DNA of 64,000 bases from Aldrovandia affinis (Eukaryota; Chordata; Actinopteri; Notacanthiformes; Halosauridae), in NCBI GenBank assembly GCA_029706075.1, contig JAINUG010000116.1:532501-596500 (forward strand), in the 5' to 3' direction. A model generated the notes under the pieces. It had not been told where the DNA came from. It was given only the letters and a program-made list of their open reading frames with translations, and did no database searches. Of this stretch, positions 34,141-47,800 are shown one piece after another (the stretch's first letter is position 1; each line of letters starts with the position of its first letter). The translations under genes were made by a program, and so were the position numbers.

Positions 34141-34850
34141 ACTCTAAAGCTTTTTTTGCTTTATTATTTTTTAATTATAATTTTATTTTGCTTTGTTATT
34201 ATTGTTGTTTTGCCTCTTGTTTTTGTACTAGTTTAATTTTGTAAATTATTAAAGTTTCTAAATAAATACTTATTTTACAAAATACATAATTCAAATAACC
34301 GATGACAAAAGACACATCACAATCTTACATCTTTTGTCCATACAATGACTCAGCGAGAATGGTTCGAAATGAGTTCTTAGGTTATTTAATCAAATAATAC
34401 AGCTAATGTGGAAGGAAGTTTTTCATGGAAGGAAAACTTCAACTTCACTATCAGCATAACTATCTACATGAATATAAAACTAAAAGATAATAGATCTGTG
34501 TGAGACATTCTTTAATCCATTATAGAACTCTGTTTATATAATTTGGGTACAAAAAAAACCCTGCATTTGTGCATACAATCTCTACAAGGTATTCAGAGAT
34601 AAAACACAATCACATCAAGCCGGGTTCTGGGAACATGGGAAACCAGATATTACTGAATGTCATGACAGAAAACTGGGCATAGCAGTACGTAGTTCCAGAA
34701 GGCCTTGGATGTGACACAGTGTCCAGTGCAAAGTGATATTTGGCCTTGGGCGCAAGGCCCGAGTCAGGCACCAACTCTGTGGGATGCAGAAGCAGCAATG
34801 GGACATCATCTAGATTACCTTGTTTATGCTGATGTGCACATGGCTAGAGA

Positions 34851-34895
34851 GCGAGAGACAGAGAGACAGAGAGAGACAGAGAGAGACAGAGGGGG
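34851..34895. repeat. GAGACA simple repeat
   Basis: AGAGACAGAGAGAGACAGAG run. Confidence 0.9.
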
Positions 34896-35454
34896 GATTG
34901 GAGTTAGGGTTCTGGAAAACTTGCTTACTAAGAGGGTCACTCTGATCCCTGGGGATGGGTGAGGCTAGTGGATGCTGGATCCTCCTTTAGGACACAGATA
35001 AAAGCTCTTTGTCCAGTTTGTCCAGAGGCCATAAGCACCATTCATGTGAGGACCCCAAACCGAGCAGAGAGATTATTCACCCCATTGCCCTGACCCACAG
35101 GGCCTCAGCAGGAAAGCAGGGTGTCATCATGGGGAAATATGTCACTCGTCACAACCAAAATCATCAGCTAGATACATATTACAAATACTACTGCACACTA
35201 TCACGTCCCTGTGAAAAACGTTTATTTAGTTTCACACATTCAGTGATAAAAGCAGCCTCCTTTGGGGATGATCTCCAAAAAAGCCCTTTGCTTATAAATG
35301 AAGTGTTTGGACAGCAAATGTGGAGAAGTTTATAAATTGACCGTGGCATATTTTCTATTGTCTATATGCCTAGTTTTTTTAAAGATAAATGGGGTCAGCA
35401 GAACAAGAGGCCACAGGTGGACATTAGTTAAGCAAATTCTGCACAGATATTAGG

Positions 35455-35632
35455 ACGTTTTTCTTTACACAGAGAGTTGTCAATGCCTGGAACAGCTTGC
35501 CAGGTCGGGTAGTAGAGGCAGAAACACTTGGGCTATTCAAGTCCAGGCTAGATGCAGTACTAGATACTCTTTAGATTAGGACATGACGAGCCTAGATGGG
35601 CTGAAAGGCCATTATGTATTCTTATGTTCTTA
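35455..35632 (+). mobile_element. LINE ORF C-terminus and 3' end fragment
   Basis: Encodes [20 protein letters not shown] then [13 protein letters not shown], the C-terminal pattern of CR1/L2-type LINE ORF2, followed by the TTCTTATGTTCTTA end. Confidence 0.7.
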
Positions 35633-35945
35633 AGTAGTATGCAATATTGGCTATAAGTCTTTAGAATGTATGCATCCAAGATCTTCCTTTCAGAAATGAC
35701 CAATTCACATCAGCAAATCAAAAACTCATCACACCTAAATACATACATACATTTCTGTTAATGACATGACACAAAAAATAGTGCACTACTGTGTATTACA
35801 TTTTTGCAATGTTTACAGTTTGCAACTCAAATAACAGTCAATGCTCTGTCAGAGGGGAAATGACTGACTCAGAGGCTGTGACATTTCTTCAATGATTTTG
35901 TTGAGTTATGGATGGTTAAATATGAAGAACGTAAATGTGTAAATC

Positions 35946-36333
35946 ATTTATTACCACTCAACAACACCGAGCTTCTACATAATTGTTATAAAACAAAAAT
36001 ATATTTAAAAAAGAGAGAAATGTCATCTAAAAAATAACACTGACTGGAAAGACATGCACATCTCACCTGGTATGCATCTATTCCACTGATCCCTGCCCCC
36101 AAATACTCACAACCATCGCACTGCAATATTAAAGACACACATACAATGCAGGTCGGGTTACTTGGCTCTTTCTCGCTCTCTGGCTGGGATTTCCTTGGTG
36201 CCTTTGCCTCTGGTCTTGCCAAGGAAACGCAATCCAGTGTTCACGCTCCACCCACTTCAGCATTGTCTCATCACAATGTCTCTAAAAGCAATGAGTCCTC
36301 ATGCTGGGCACTGTTTCTCCACTGGACACACAG
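35946..36333 (-). other. probable 3' UTR of the collagen gene
   Basis: Repeat-free sequence after the TAG at 36334; a minus-strand AATAAA lies at 35947-35952. Extent inferred. Confidence 0.4.
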
Positions 36334-36483
36334 CTACAGAAAGCACAAGGGTCCCAGGACAGCTCTGAGGTCATGCCCCCAGCGCTCTCCCCTGCCCCGT
36401 ACACTCAGGTCTCTGAGGGGCAGCAGGTCCATGTCGTTCCCCTCGATCTCTGGGCTGCTCCGAACAGACAGCTGCACCTCCAC
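36334..36483 (-). CDS. collagen C-propeptide last exon c5
   Basis: 150 bp with TAG stop: [29 protein letters not shown], and final LGPLCFL, equivalent to the family's GPVCFL end. Less conserved than elsewhere in COLFI. Confidence 0.9.
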   Translation of the reverse strand: MEVQLSVRSSPEIEGNDMDLLPLRDLSVRGRGERWGHDLRAVLGPLCFL

Positions 36484-39400
36484 CTGCAGACACAAGACCA
36501 CCGCACCAATCAGCATCCTGACGTCGCTATACCACTATCTCACTACCGTGGCATACCACTCGATACCACTGCCCATTGGCTCTCTCCATCCCTCCAATTG
36601 TTCCTTTTTGTGAGAAAAGCAGATAAAGGATATTTATATAAAAATGCCTTGATTCACTGTGCCTGCACTGACATCTAGTGGACACAAGATTAACTGCAAT
36701 AACTATGGAAAACACTGTAGTTACCCACACTCTACGTCTGGTATGCTCATGCTGGAGAAACAAGTAGCTTCAGTCTATACTGTCACATCTTGTCACAGCT
36801 TGTTTGTCACCCTGGATAAGAGGGTCTGCTAAATGCTTAAAATGTCAATGTAAATGTAAAAATGTAATACTGCAGCTGTACTGGATTCTGAAGCGGTCCA
36901 TAAAGAATCACCCAAAAACCTTGGACATATCAAGCTCTCGGAGGAACAGTCTTCAGTGCCTACCTCACAACCGTGCCGTGACAACGTGCTGTAGGCTGAA
37001 TCTGAGAGTCTGATTTCTTTTTTGGTGTCTCCCAGAAAGCGTATGATCCCCGAGTTGCAGTTCTCCCTGTAGATGTCCCATTGTGGGTGTCAGCAGCGGT
37101 AGGACAAGCTATGGCCACACGCTGAGAGGCAGAGTTACTATGGAACCTCAGAAACCGGAGCTGGACTGCACTGAGGCCTACATACTCAAACTGGGAGAAA
37201 GACATGCAAACCGTTAAGGACAATAAGGAAGGATCAGATGTTTACAGGAACATTGCTCCATGTATTCGTATGAAGTATCTGTAGGCCTTTCCTAGGACAC
37301 AGGCCTGAGTGTCTGCCTGGATCTTTTAACCACATTAAGAATAATTTACACAAATTGGTCATACGTGGTTAGTCAGCTCTTACCCAGAAGCCATTGCTAA
37401 GCTGACTGAACCACTGGACTGCGGCATTGGAGCTCTTCTGCTCTGATTCCCATCTTCCAGCGATCTGCAGAGAGAGGAATCAAATCTGGCTCCAAAAATA
37501 GCATGAAAATTGCCAGCAGAAAATGAAGGGTCTGAACCGTAACCATGGTAATAGACCTCATTCACTAGGCCCATATTCCATTATTATAATAATACAATTA
37601 TATTACTTCTAAGTTCTACAACTTCTACTACATCGCAGTTGTTTGTCATCATGTTCACGATTCTCCAAAGTAAAGAAAGAAAAAGTATTCACTCCAGGAA
37701 AAACTTAGGCAATTCATAATTGATACATTCATAATTCACACAATCTCTGCAATCCAATCAAGGTAGATCTCATTTATATGCCAGCAATAATGGAAATTAA
37801 TAGGTAATTATCACCAATCATGGCCTGAAAGGCCCGGTCAATAACAAGGTTGTTGAGAAACAAACCTTGATCACTGATAAGATCGAGTCTTACCCTCGTC
37901 CTTCATTACCCAAACCCAAATGTTGACCCCTGGAACACTGTACATTTACATTTTACATTTTACATTTTAGGCATTTAGCAGATGCTCTTATCCAGAGCGA
38001 CTTATACAGTTTACATTTCTTTACACACAATCCATTTATACAGCTGAAGCAATTCAGGTTAAGTACCTTGCTCAAGAGTACGACAGCAGTGGCCCCACCT
38101 GGGCATTGAACCTGCAACCTCTGAGGTTCAAGCCCAGTTCCCTAACCACTACACTACACTGCTGCCCGCCACCTAACAGACTGTGCTCCATGCTGAGGCA
38201 GAGTAGAGCTCGTCACCTGAGATCTGACAGGAGCCACACAGGTCAGCCCCCCTGCTGTGAAGTTACAGAAGACGTATAGGGCATCAAATGGGCAGCCCTG
38301 ATTAGGATCCATGTAGAAATGCCCTGCAAGCATAAAGTCAAATGTAAACAAACGGACACACCTGTGTGCTGCTGTCATTACAGAACATATATATTGCCAT
38401 TTAGCAGACGCTTTTATCCAAAGCGACTTTACAGTAGTGAATACAGTAGTGAATACATACATTTTTCAGTATATGTGGTCCCATTGGGAATCGAACCCAT
38501 AACCTGAACGCTATCAACGCCATGCTCTACCGACTGAGCCACACAGAACCACACATACATGTTACATACAATACAGATATACAGTGTTATTGACAATATG
38601 TGTATACAGTGCCCCCAGTAAGCAGTAATACACTGACTCACAAAGTGCCCCAGAAGGACCCTACTTGGATATTGGGCAGTTACTGGAAATCGGCACAGGA
38701 CTGGTGTAGTGGTGGAGCTCCGGTACGTGGGGTTAACACGTGAGCGTCCGCTACAGAATGTGACGTGGATAAGAGCGTGATTAGTTCCCAGAGTTAGAGA
38801 CTTGAGTCTTTAGCTCAGTTGGCTAAATCACTCTCTTGTTGTGTCGGGATCCTTGGTTGGAAACTCGCTGCAGGCGGAACCAGCTCCGTTACATTGCCAC
38901 CAGGCTCAAAGGTATAGCAGCAGTGTCCCTAGGGGGCACTGGAACCTTTGAATGGCTTTTGGGTGAACATTACATTACATTACAGGCATTTAGCAAATGC
39001 TCTTATCTAGAGCGACTTACATTACTTTACATACAGTACAATCCATTTATACAGCTGGATATTTTACCGAAGCAATTCAGGTTAAGTACCTTTAGCTCAA
39101 GGGTACAACGGCAGTGCCTCACCTGGGAATCGAACCTACGACCTTTCGGTTACAAGCACAGTTCCCTAACCATTATACTACACTGCTGCCCCAGTGACTG
39201 TGTGAAGGACAGGGTGAAGACCCTGGCCACTGCTTTCTCCTGCTGCCGATGGACCCATCACTCGCCAGACTCACCGTCCGACAGGTGTGGGTGGGTCATC
39301 ATGAGCTCTGCGCAGGTGGTGGCAGGGTTGTCCTTGGTGCCGTCCGGCCAGGTGAACTCGTCTGCGGCTCTGCGTTTCATCTGACTGAACTGGGAGCCAG

Positions 39401-41793
39401 GCCTCCTCCAGGTCACCCTGTATCTCTGAAGACACAGAGCCATCCCACAGCCCCCCAAAACACCCAGTCCCTTACCTCACAGCTTTAAACACGGAAAGAG
39501 AACACTAATATAATATATTGCCATTTAGCAGACGCTTTTATCCAAACATGACAGTAGTGAATACAGTAGTGAATACATACATTTTCAGTATATGTGGTCC
39601 CATTGGGAATCGAACCCATAACCTGAACGCTATCAACGCCATGCTCTACCTACTGAGCCACACAGAACCACACATACATGTTACATACAATACAGATATA
39701 CAGTGTTATTGACAATATGTGTATACAGTGCCCCCAGTAAGCAGTAATACACTGACTCACAAAGTGCCCCAGAAGGACCCTACTTGGATATTGGGCAGTT
39801 ACTGGAAATCGGCACAGGACTGGTGTAGTGGTGGAGCTCCGGTACGTGGGGTTAACACGTGAGCGTCCGCTACAAAATGTGACGTGGATAAGAGTGTGAT
39901 TAGTTCCCAGAGTTAGTGACTTGAGTCTTTAGCTCAGTGGGCTAACTCGCTCTCTTGTCACGTCGGGATCCTCGGTTGGAAACTCGCTGCAGGCAGAACC
40001 AGCTCCGTTACATTGCCACCAGGCTCAAAGGTATAGCAGCAGTGTCCCTAGGGGGCACTGGAACCTTTGAATGGCTTTTGGGTTAACATTAGATTACATT
40101 ACAGGCATTTAGTAGACGCTCGTATCCAGAGTGACTTACATTACTTTACATGCAATCCATTCATACAGATGGATATTAACTGAAGGTCAAGTACCTTGAT
40201 CGAGGGTACAACGGCAGTGCCTCACCTGGGAATCGAACCTACGACCTTTCGGTTACAAGCACAGTTCCCTAACCATTATACTACACTGCTGCCCCAGTGA
40301 CTGTGTGAAGGACAGGGTGAAGACCCTGGCCACTGCTTTCTCCTGCTGCCGATGGACCCATCACTCGCCAGACTCACCGTCCGACAGGTGTGGGTGGGTC
40401 ATCATGAGCTCTGCGCAGGTGGTGGCGGGGTTGTCCTTGGTGCCGTCCGGCCAGGTGAACTCGTCTGCGGCTCTGCGTTTCATCTGACTGAACTGGGAGC
40501 CAGGCCTCCTCCAGGTCACCCTGTATCTCTGGAGACACAGAGCCATCCCACAGCCCCCAAAAACACCCAGTCCCTTACCTCACAGCTTTAAACACGGAGA
40601 GAGAACACTAATATAATAATATAATATACGCCATTTAGCAGAGGCTTTTATCAAAAGCGACTTACAGTAGTGAATGCATACATTTTCAGTATATGTGGTC
40701 CCAATGGGAATCGAACCCACAACCTAAGCATTGTCAGCGCCGTGCTCTACCTACTGAGCCACACAGAACCACTAAACCACTAAACTTCCAAACATCAGCT
40801 AACTTCCAACCACATGTATCGGAATCAAGCTTATTATATTGAAAGGAAAAATAAGAAGCCAATAGCAAAAACAAACAGTAAAGAGTCTCCTCAATTTTCT
40901 GGAATCAACCGGACTTATGAAATGTGATTGTGCACCTACATTCTGGGGCCTTGTTTTCGGTCCCGAATGTCCAGGGGGACCTGGTCTTCCCTGTTATAAA
41001 ATAGAGTTTCTTCAATAACACTGGGAAGAACATTGTGCTGTCATTTATTTTACCTTTGCAAGTGCAAAATTAGACTTTTTGAAAGATTAGAAATAGAATG
41101 ATGCAGAAATGTTTGCTCTGGCTGGGTGTTGCTGTCAAATACTACGCTGACATCTATACATTTCTTTGTGTGCACAATGTGTCTCAAGATTTACAAAATA
41201 TATTTTCAGCACCAAGGATATTATAAACGGGGGTGTACATAAGTGGTACGCCAGTACGCATTTGCATCCTCAAACGTTAATCGCGTACCAAACAAGACGA
41301 CAAACTTTTGAAACATAGTTAGTTAGTTAGTTAACTTGCCAGTGATGGACTGATCAAACTTAAAGTCACATATGTTTCCAAAGGTTGCTCGCAATTAACA
41401 TTTGAGGACGCAAACTGTGTACTGTTTATATATGGACCTTTCTACAGAGTCTCATGATGGTTGAGATTAGTCAGTAATACGGACAGACAGAATAACAGCC
41501 TGAGCCACACATTCTCACCCGTGGTCCTCGCGGTCCTTTCACCCCCTTGGGCCCGGCTATCCCTCGCAGACCGCTCAAACCCTGTCAACATCAGCACCAC
41601 ATCACAGAGGAAGCTGCAAGGCTTTGCAAAATGTTCAGTCAAACCAAATACCAGAGTTACATGGCACCCACGTGCCCATCACTCTAAAGTGTTAACTTAC
41701 CTTCTTTCCAAGCAAACCCTGCAAAATAAAATACACGCATTTTTAATAGAGAACCTTCAAAAATACAAAGCATCATCATTATCTAGTCTCATG

Positions 41794-41828
<35 letters not shown>

Positions 41829-44800
41829 TTAAGTTGACATTTCAATGGTAATCTGACCCATTTATGGAGTTTTACAATAGCAATCAAGGCACTGGTACTA
41901 TCTCAAGGGCGCAGCAGATTTGAACCCAATGGCTCTACCACCACAGGCCATGCTGCCCATACATTTTAAACTTTAAATTGTGTATAGGGCATTACACAGC
42001 ACCTGACACACTTCATTTAAGTTTCCAAGTTTCATCAGCATTGAGGAAACAAAGCCACTTACAGGAGGACCAGGGAATCCCTTACGCCCAGCAGGACCAT
42101 GAGGGCCAGTTTCACCCTGAAAGAGATCAGCTTCAGAATGCTGGCCTTATATTGTCATTGTTTTAACAAAGTACATTCTATTAAGAGATTTCCATGAGAA
42201 ATGAACGCATACAGCCAATTAGCAAAACCGCCTTTATTTTACCAGGAAGTCCCATTGAGATTCAAAATCTCCTTTCAACATAAACATAAACATAAATATG
42301 GAACATAAACTCAAAAGCCTGCGGAGTAACAGCCACTCACCTGCATACCTTTTGACCCGGACTGTCCTTTGCGGCCCGTCAGTCCCTGATAGCCCTAAAA
42401 CAAACAGTACAGCTGTCTGTCTAACTGTCCTGTGCTCTGTGAATGCCACGGAAAGAGCAAGCACCCATCTCTGAACAAAGTATCTTACTTTAGCCCCCAG
42501 CGGCCCGTCTGGTCCTGGTAGACCTCTGATACCAGTCATACCCTGTAACACAAGGAAGAGACCAGTTAATATAGCAGACACAAAGTCTCTATGAGCACTG
42601 GGGAGCACTGTGATGTGCCATGGTTTGGTCACTGGGTATGCAGCTACAGTACACTGACTTAAATACACAGTGGGTTCCAAACAGCTGGTACCAACAAATC
42701 AGTTGGTATTAGCAGTAGTGAATGCATACATTATTCAGTATATGTGGCCCCAATGGGAATCGTACGCACAACCTAAACGTTGCCAATGCCATGCTATACC
42801 TACCGAGACACACAGAACCACGCTCTACCTACTGAGCCACACAGAACCATGCTCTACCTACTAAGCCACACAGAGCCACGCTCTATCTACTGAGCCACAC
42901 AGAACCATGCTCTATCTACTGAGCCACACAGAACCATGCTCTACCTACTAAGCCACACAGAACCACGCTCTACCTACTAAGCCACACAGAGCCACACTCT
43001 ACCTACTGAGCCACACAGAACCATGCTCTATCTACTGAGCCACACAGAACCATGCTCTATCTACTGAGCCACACAGAACCATGCTCTACCTACTAAGCCA
43101 CACAGAACCACGCTCTACCCACTGAGACACACAGAACCACATGCTGCATATATGATGTAAGTTTGTAATGTTACTAGTGACTGACAAGATGACTCATTGG
43201 CACAGGAAGTGAAGAAGTCCCTGCCCTACTCGGATCTGCTGGTGTTTGATGGCGGATAATACCTTCGGTCCTTGATCGTTGTCCATTCCCTTCTCCCCTC
43301 CTAGTCCAGGAATCCCCTGCACAAAAAAACAACATGTCAGCATTAAATCAGCCCAAATAAATCTAAAGTTAAATGACAGGACTCAATTGTGCATGGCTGG
43401 TCGTCCCGTCAGCAAGGACACCAACGTGAGGACCGGTGGAGAATGTTTACTCTACCCTTGGCCCGACGGGTCCTGGAGGTCCTTGAATCCCCCTTGGGCC
43501 AGGAACACCCTACGAAACCAAAAATGACAAATAAATGTGCTGAATAACACATACCAGCATGTAAAGCATGTAAAATGTAAACCATCACTACAATTTAGAA
43601 GCAAACATTTGTGTATAGATGGAAGAGTACAATACAATACAATAGAACTTTATTAATCCCCGAGGGGCAATTTGAATTTGGGCATGGTAAAAACGGACAG
43701 GAAGCAGACACAGAAGTGTAAAAAAATTATATTTAGTCCACATGCGCGGTAGGCATTTCACGTGCCAAGCTCCAGGTAGAGCCTAGGATCATCTTTTAGT
43801 GCCTTGTTCACCAGGCAGATGGCCTTGGATATGAAGGATGCTCTGCGTCGATTGGTAGAGCCCCTGGGGAGGTGCAGACGGCGCCCGAGAGGGAGCATTT
43901 GACATTGGGGATAGAGGACATGGGTGCTGTCCCCCAGGATGTCCTGGGCCTTCCTCCTGGCCTGCTGCTCATAGAATGAGACAAGGCTTCTGAGAGGCAC
44001 CCCAGTGATTTTGGAACAGGTGTTTACTACGGATTATGCGCAGCGAACGTCCGGTCGGCTTCCCTCCCCCCTCCCTGGGGCGGACAGCCAATCGCCGCCC
44101 CTGGTGACACTCCCGGCCAGAGCCGACTCTGGCGCGGTGGGGAATCAAACCCCGGTCACTGTGGCCGGTGTCGAACGGTGTAACCACTGGACCACGCGGA
44201 AGGCCTGTGCGGTTCGGGTTTTTAAGAGCAGGAGTACCTTATGTCCTGTGGCTCCTTGATCCCCCATGAGACCCGGTGCCCCAACTGAGCCCTGAGACAA
44301 ATCAAACTCAATTTCACTTTAAGGACAACTGATGGAAAATGTATCAATGGTGCAAGCCCCTGAGAGATGATCAATACACAGATTAAAAAATATACTAATG
44401 CAGCAAATACAACAAATGCAAACACAAATTAGGCTAATAAATGCCACTGTAACATTCATAAAATAAATCTCTCCCTTAAACAAGAAAATACATGTCTCAG
44501 GGATGTGATTTTTTTCCTGATTAATTAGGACATTTTTATTTTCAGACCATAGATATCTTGTGGACATGTGTATGTCCATAAGCATACACATTAAGAAATG
44601 TTGCACTCTTTGACAGCTGATAGCAGGAGAGAATGTTCAGCAAATAAATCCAAATAGCCAGAGATATTTAGCACCAGAAAATCTGCATTTCCTGAATAAT
44701 CAGGAAAAATCACATCCCTGCATCCTTATCAAATGAACACACTGAAGTGTGGTTTGCAGTGTCATGCTGTATTGGTGTATGTTGAGGCAAGAAAAATTGA

Positions 44801-47800
44801 TAAGGAAGTAAAATCAGAGTGAAGGTAGAGATAATGCAGTGTACTAACCTTCCTTCCAGCCTGGCCAGTTCTCCCAGGACTTCCCCTGTAACCAATGGCC
44901 CCCTAGAAATGCACAGTTTCCAAATCCAGTGAACCCAACACAGTGAGGCTTTCAATTACAAGAGATATACTGACATCTTCCTGCTGTAGGACACCTGTTA
45001 GATTAACAGTTCAGGTCTTGCATCACAGTTGATTTAGGATTGCCACCAGCCAAATGTCTGCCTGACTCAGCAGAATTAATGATTTATTATTAGTTTTAAT
45101 GAAGCCTGTTGTTACCTTTTGTACAACTTTAAAAGTCTTCATATAAAGCGTGTGTAGTCACTTGCCTCTACGGCCTCACCTTTTACTTATAACATTTTAA
45201 GGGGGCTATCGATTGCCATTTTAACTTAAACTTTATCTGAGATATTTAAAATTGCTCCTATTTACATATTTTGCAGTAGAGATGTGTGTCTTCAGGAGAA
45301 GGGACTTTGCATGGACGTGTCCAGATACAGAATAACCAAAACATTGATAAGCTGAGTACTGGGCAACCACATCACAAAAAAAGACATTAAAACTAAACAA
45401 AAAACTTACCGGATCTCCTTCATTTCCTACAACACCCAGAAGTCCATCTAAACCACTTTCTCCCTGAAACAGGGACACAGAAAATTGAATTGAGGTATGG
45501 TGCAAACATTTCCATACAATTGGGGAAGTGCATACATTTTGGATTCACATGGGGAGATACCAGGGACAGTGCCCTGAAAGCATCCCTATGGAAGTCTTGG
45601 CCTCCCCCAGTTTGGCAGCAAGTGCATAGCGTGCGGCACTATGGACAGCCTCCATTTACCTGAGTCACAGCATCACAGGCAGCACAAAGCCATCTCAAAG
45701 TACACGGCTGTCAGGTTTGGCTTTTTCATCTACATTGGCTGAACTGGCACTGAGTTATGCATTGAAAATCCAGCTAGCATTTTGCCTTTTTGTTTTCAAA
45801 GCAATCATATTGCCTTAACAAGAACACACATCTGAATTGAGAATCGCAAGAAGACTTATTTCCTGAAAGAAAGAAACAATCCTTCCTGGTCCTTTCCCCA
45901 GTGAATATAAAATGCCACTTTCCTAACATGAGCACTGTTGAGGGCACTTTGGGTTTCTATCTTGGCTGTGGAACATCGTTCTTTTCCTTCTCTGGAACAT
46001 CACTTTGAAATGGGTCGACATGAAGACCCTGCTGGTCTGCTGCTGTTTCACTTCAACCAAAATGCTTGAATCAAGTTAATTTAACAAACGTCTGTACCAT
46101 AGATGGTTTTATGTGGTTCTGTGTGGCTCAGGAGGTAGAGCATGGCGTTGGCAATGCTTAGGTTGTGGGTTCAACTCACATTGGGGCCACATACACTGAA
46201 AAATTTATGCATTCATTACTGTAAGATGCTTTGGATAAAAGCGTCTGCTAAATGGCATATATTATGTGAATTTAAGGAACGTTCAGTTGTTTGATAAAAC
46301 TACGAACCGCCTCATTTTGTGTGCACTTCTGGCTGTAACAAAGTCATCTGCATACAATGACATTATGGGATTTATCCTGATCCATGCAGAATAATGTCTG
46401 TCATACTTTAAAGGGCCGGAAATACTTACCATTAATCCAGGCCTCCCAATCGGTCCAGGCCTTCCCTTCAGACCTTCCATTCCCTGCTATTATGACAACA
46501 ATCAGAATAACAATTCAGCATAATAACAGAAAGCACAATTCTGATATCACTTTTGGTCTGTAAATTGGAAAGGATTGAAAAGGTTGTCTGGTGTTCGTTA
46601 TAATACAACCTGCTGTTCACGTCGTCTCAGTCCATAACTTATTTCAGATGTACAATATTTATCACAATTTATTTTACTTATTTTTTATCAAACGATTTGT
46701 TTCTTTGATCTCACAATTTAAAATGGGAGCCATATTTGTAGTCCCATCCCATTCATGCAACATCATCCAAAGTGTGTGCTGCTAGCCAATCACTACTTTT
46801 CACTCTGCAGTCCAGCAGCTGAGCTGTGCATTGGAGGACAACGCTTCAAGTGCAGCTGGTGCTGGCGCACTGGCATGATCAGGGTTTGATTCGTGACTGC
46901 CAGGAACATCACTGCTCTGTGGACTAGCGTTTTTAACTGATTGCAATAATTAACTCACCTGTTTGCCGACATCACCCCTGAGCCCTCTCCTTCCTTGGCT
47001 GCCTTTCAATCCCTCCATAAAACAGGAACAAGCAAAATGACAGTTTAGTCCAAAAATCTATTTAAAAAACAATCACCCATATTTTCTCAAAATTTGGAAT
47101 GCACAAATGGTGTGTATTCATGGTCATTGCTGTGACCTCCTCTGTCAATGCGGAAGAGCACAGACAAGCACACATTCTCCCGCAAAGAAAATGACGTCAG
47201 GCTTGCACTTCCTTTCACTCTGCAGTCCACCAGTTAAGCTTTGCATAGACATTGAGTCAGAGGAAGAACCTTCATGTGTAGCTTGTGCAGTCAGAGTGTG
47301 GGCCAACTCATTGACCAGAGGGGGGGTCGCTGATGTATGACGAGACACGCACGTCCCGCAGACTGAAATCCCGCCCTTACCCAGGTGATGCTGCAGGTAA
47401 AGCATGTTGGAGACCAGACCCTGACGCCCATCCGCCCACTATAACAATGCTTTAACAGGATGAGCCACCCAGCAGCCCTTAAAATCCCTTTATAATTATA
47501 CCCAAATAATAAAATACAAAACTTGGATGGACGGATAGGATGGATCTAACTCTAACCTCTCACCTTGGGCCCTTGTTTGCCTTTGTGTCCTTTGTAGCCC
47601 CGTAGCCCTGGGGTCCCAGTCCTGCCCTTGGGGCCTGGGCTCCCTTTTCTCCTAGGTGCCACTGGCCCCTGAAAAGCCACACGACAGAACATTCACTCAG
47701 ACGGTAGGAATGTTGATCTCAGACAACATTTAATTAATGCTGAAGCACGAAAACACAAACTGACCTTTTTGCCTGGATTTCCAGGCACTCCCTTGCTCCC

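Larger units (their letters stand above)
38391..39514. repeat. 1.1-kb tandem duplication, unit A
   Basis: Contains an S1 SINE, the GTACGTGGGGTTAACACGTG stretch, an S2 SINE and exon c1 copy A. Repeated nearly base for base in the next unit; differences are scattered substitutions and small indels. Confidence 0.93.
39515..40621. repeat. 1.1-kb tandem duplication, unit B
   Basis: Second unit with the same order: S1 SINE, unique stretch, S2 SINE, exon c1 copy B. A third S1 SINE starts right after at 40622, so SINEs mark all three junctions. Confidence 0.93.

Noticed and set aside
36334-41000. Assignment to COL24A1 or COL27A1
   Set aside because: Those chains, as I recall, go directly from the TC-P segment to the VQMNFL segment, whereas this one has the additional WFS-GF exon found in the I-III and V/XI branches.
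46110-46200. tRNA genes at the many A-box/B-box pairs
   Set aside because: Each is followed by a SINE body and lacks a closing acceptor stem; the same holds for the other S1-S3 copies.
47395-47450. Extra collagen exon between h28 and h29
   Set aside because: GGG/GGT codons appear but not in a three-residue register, and splice sites are lacking.
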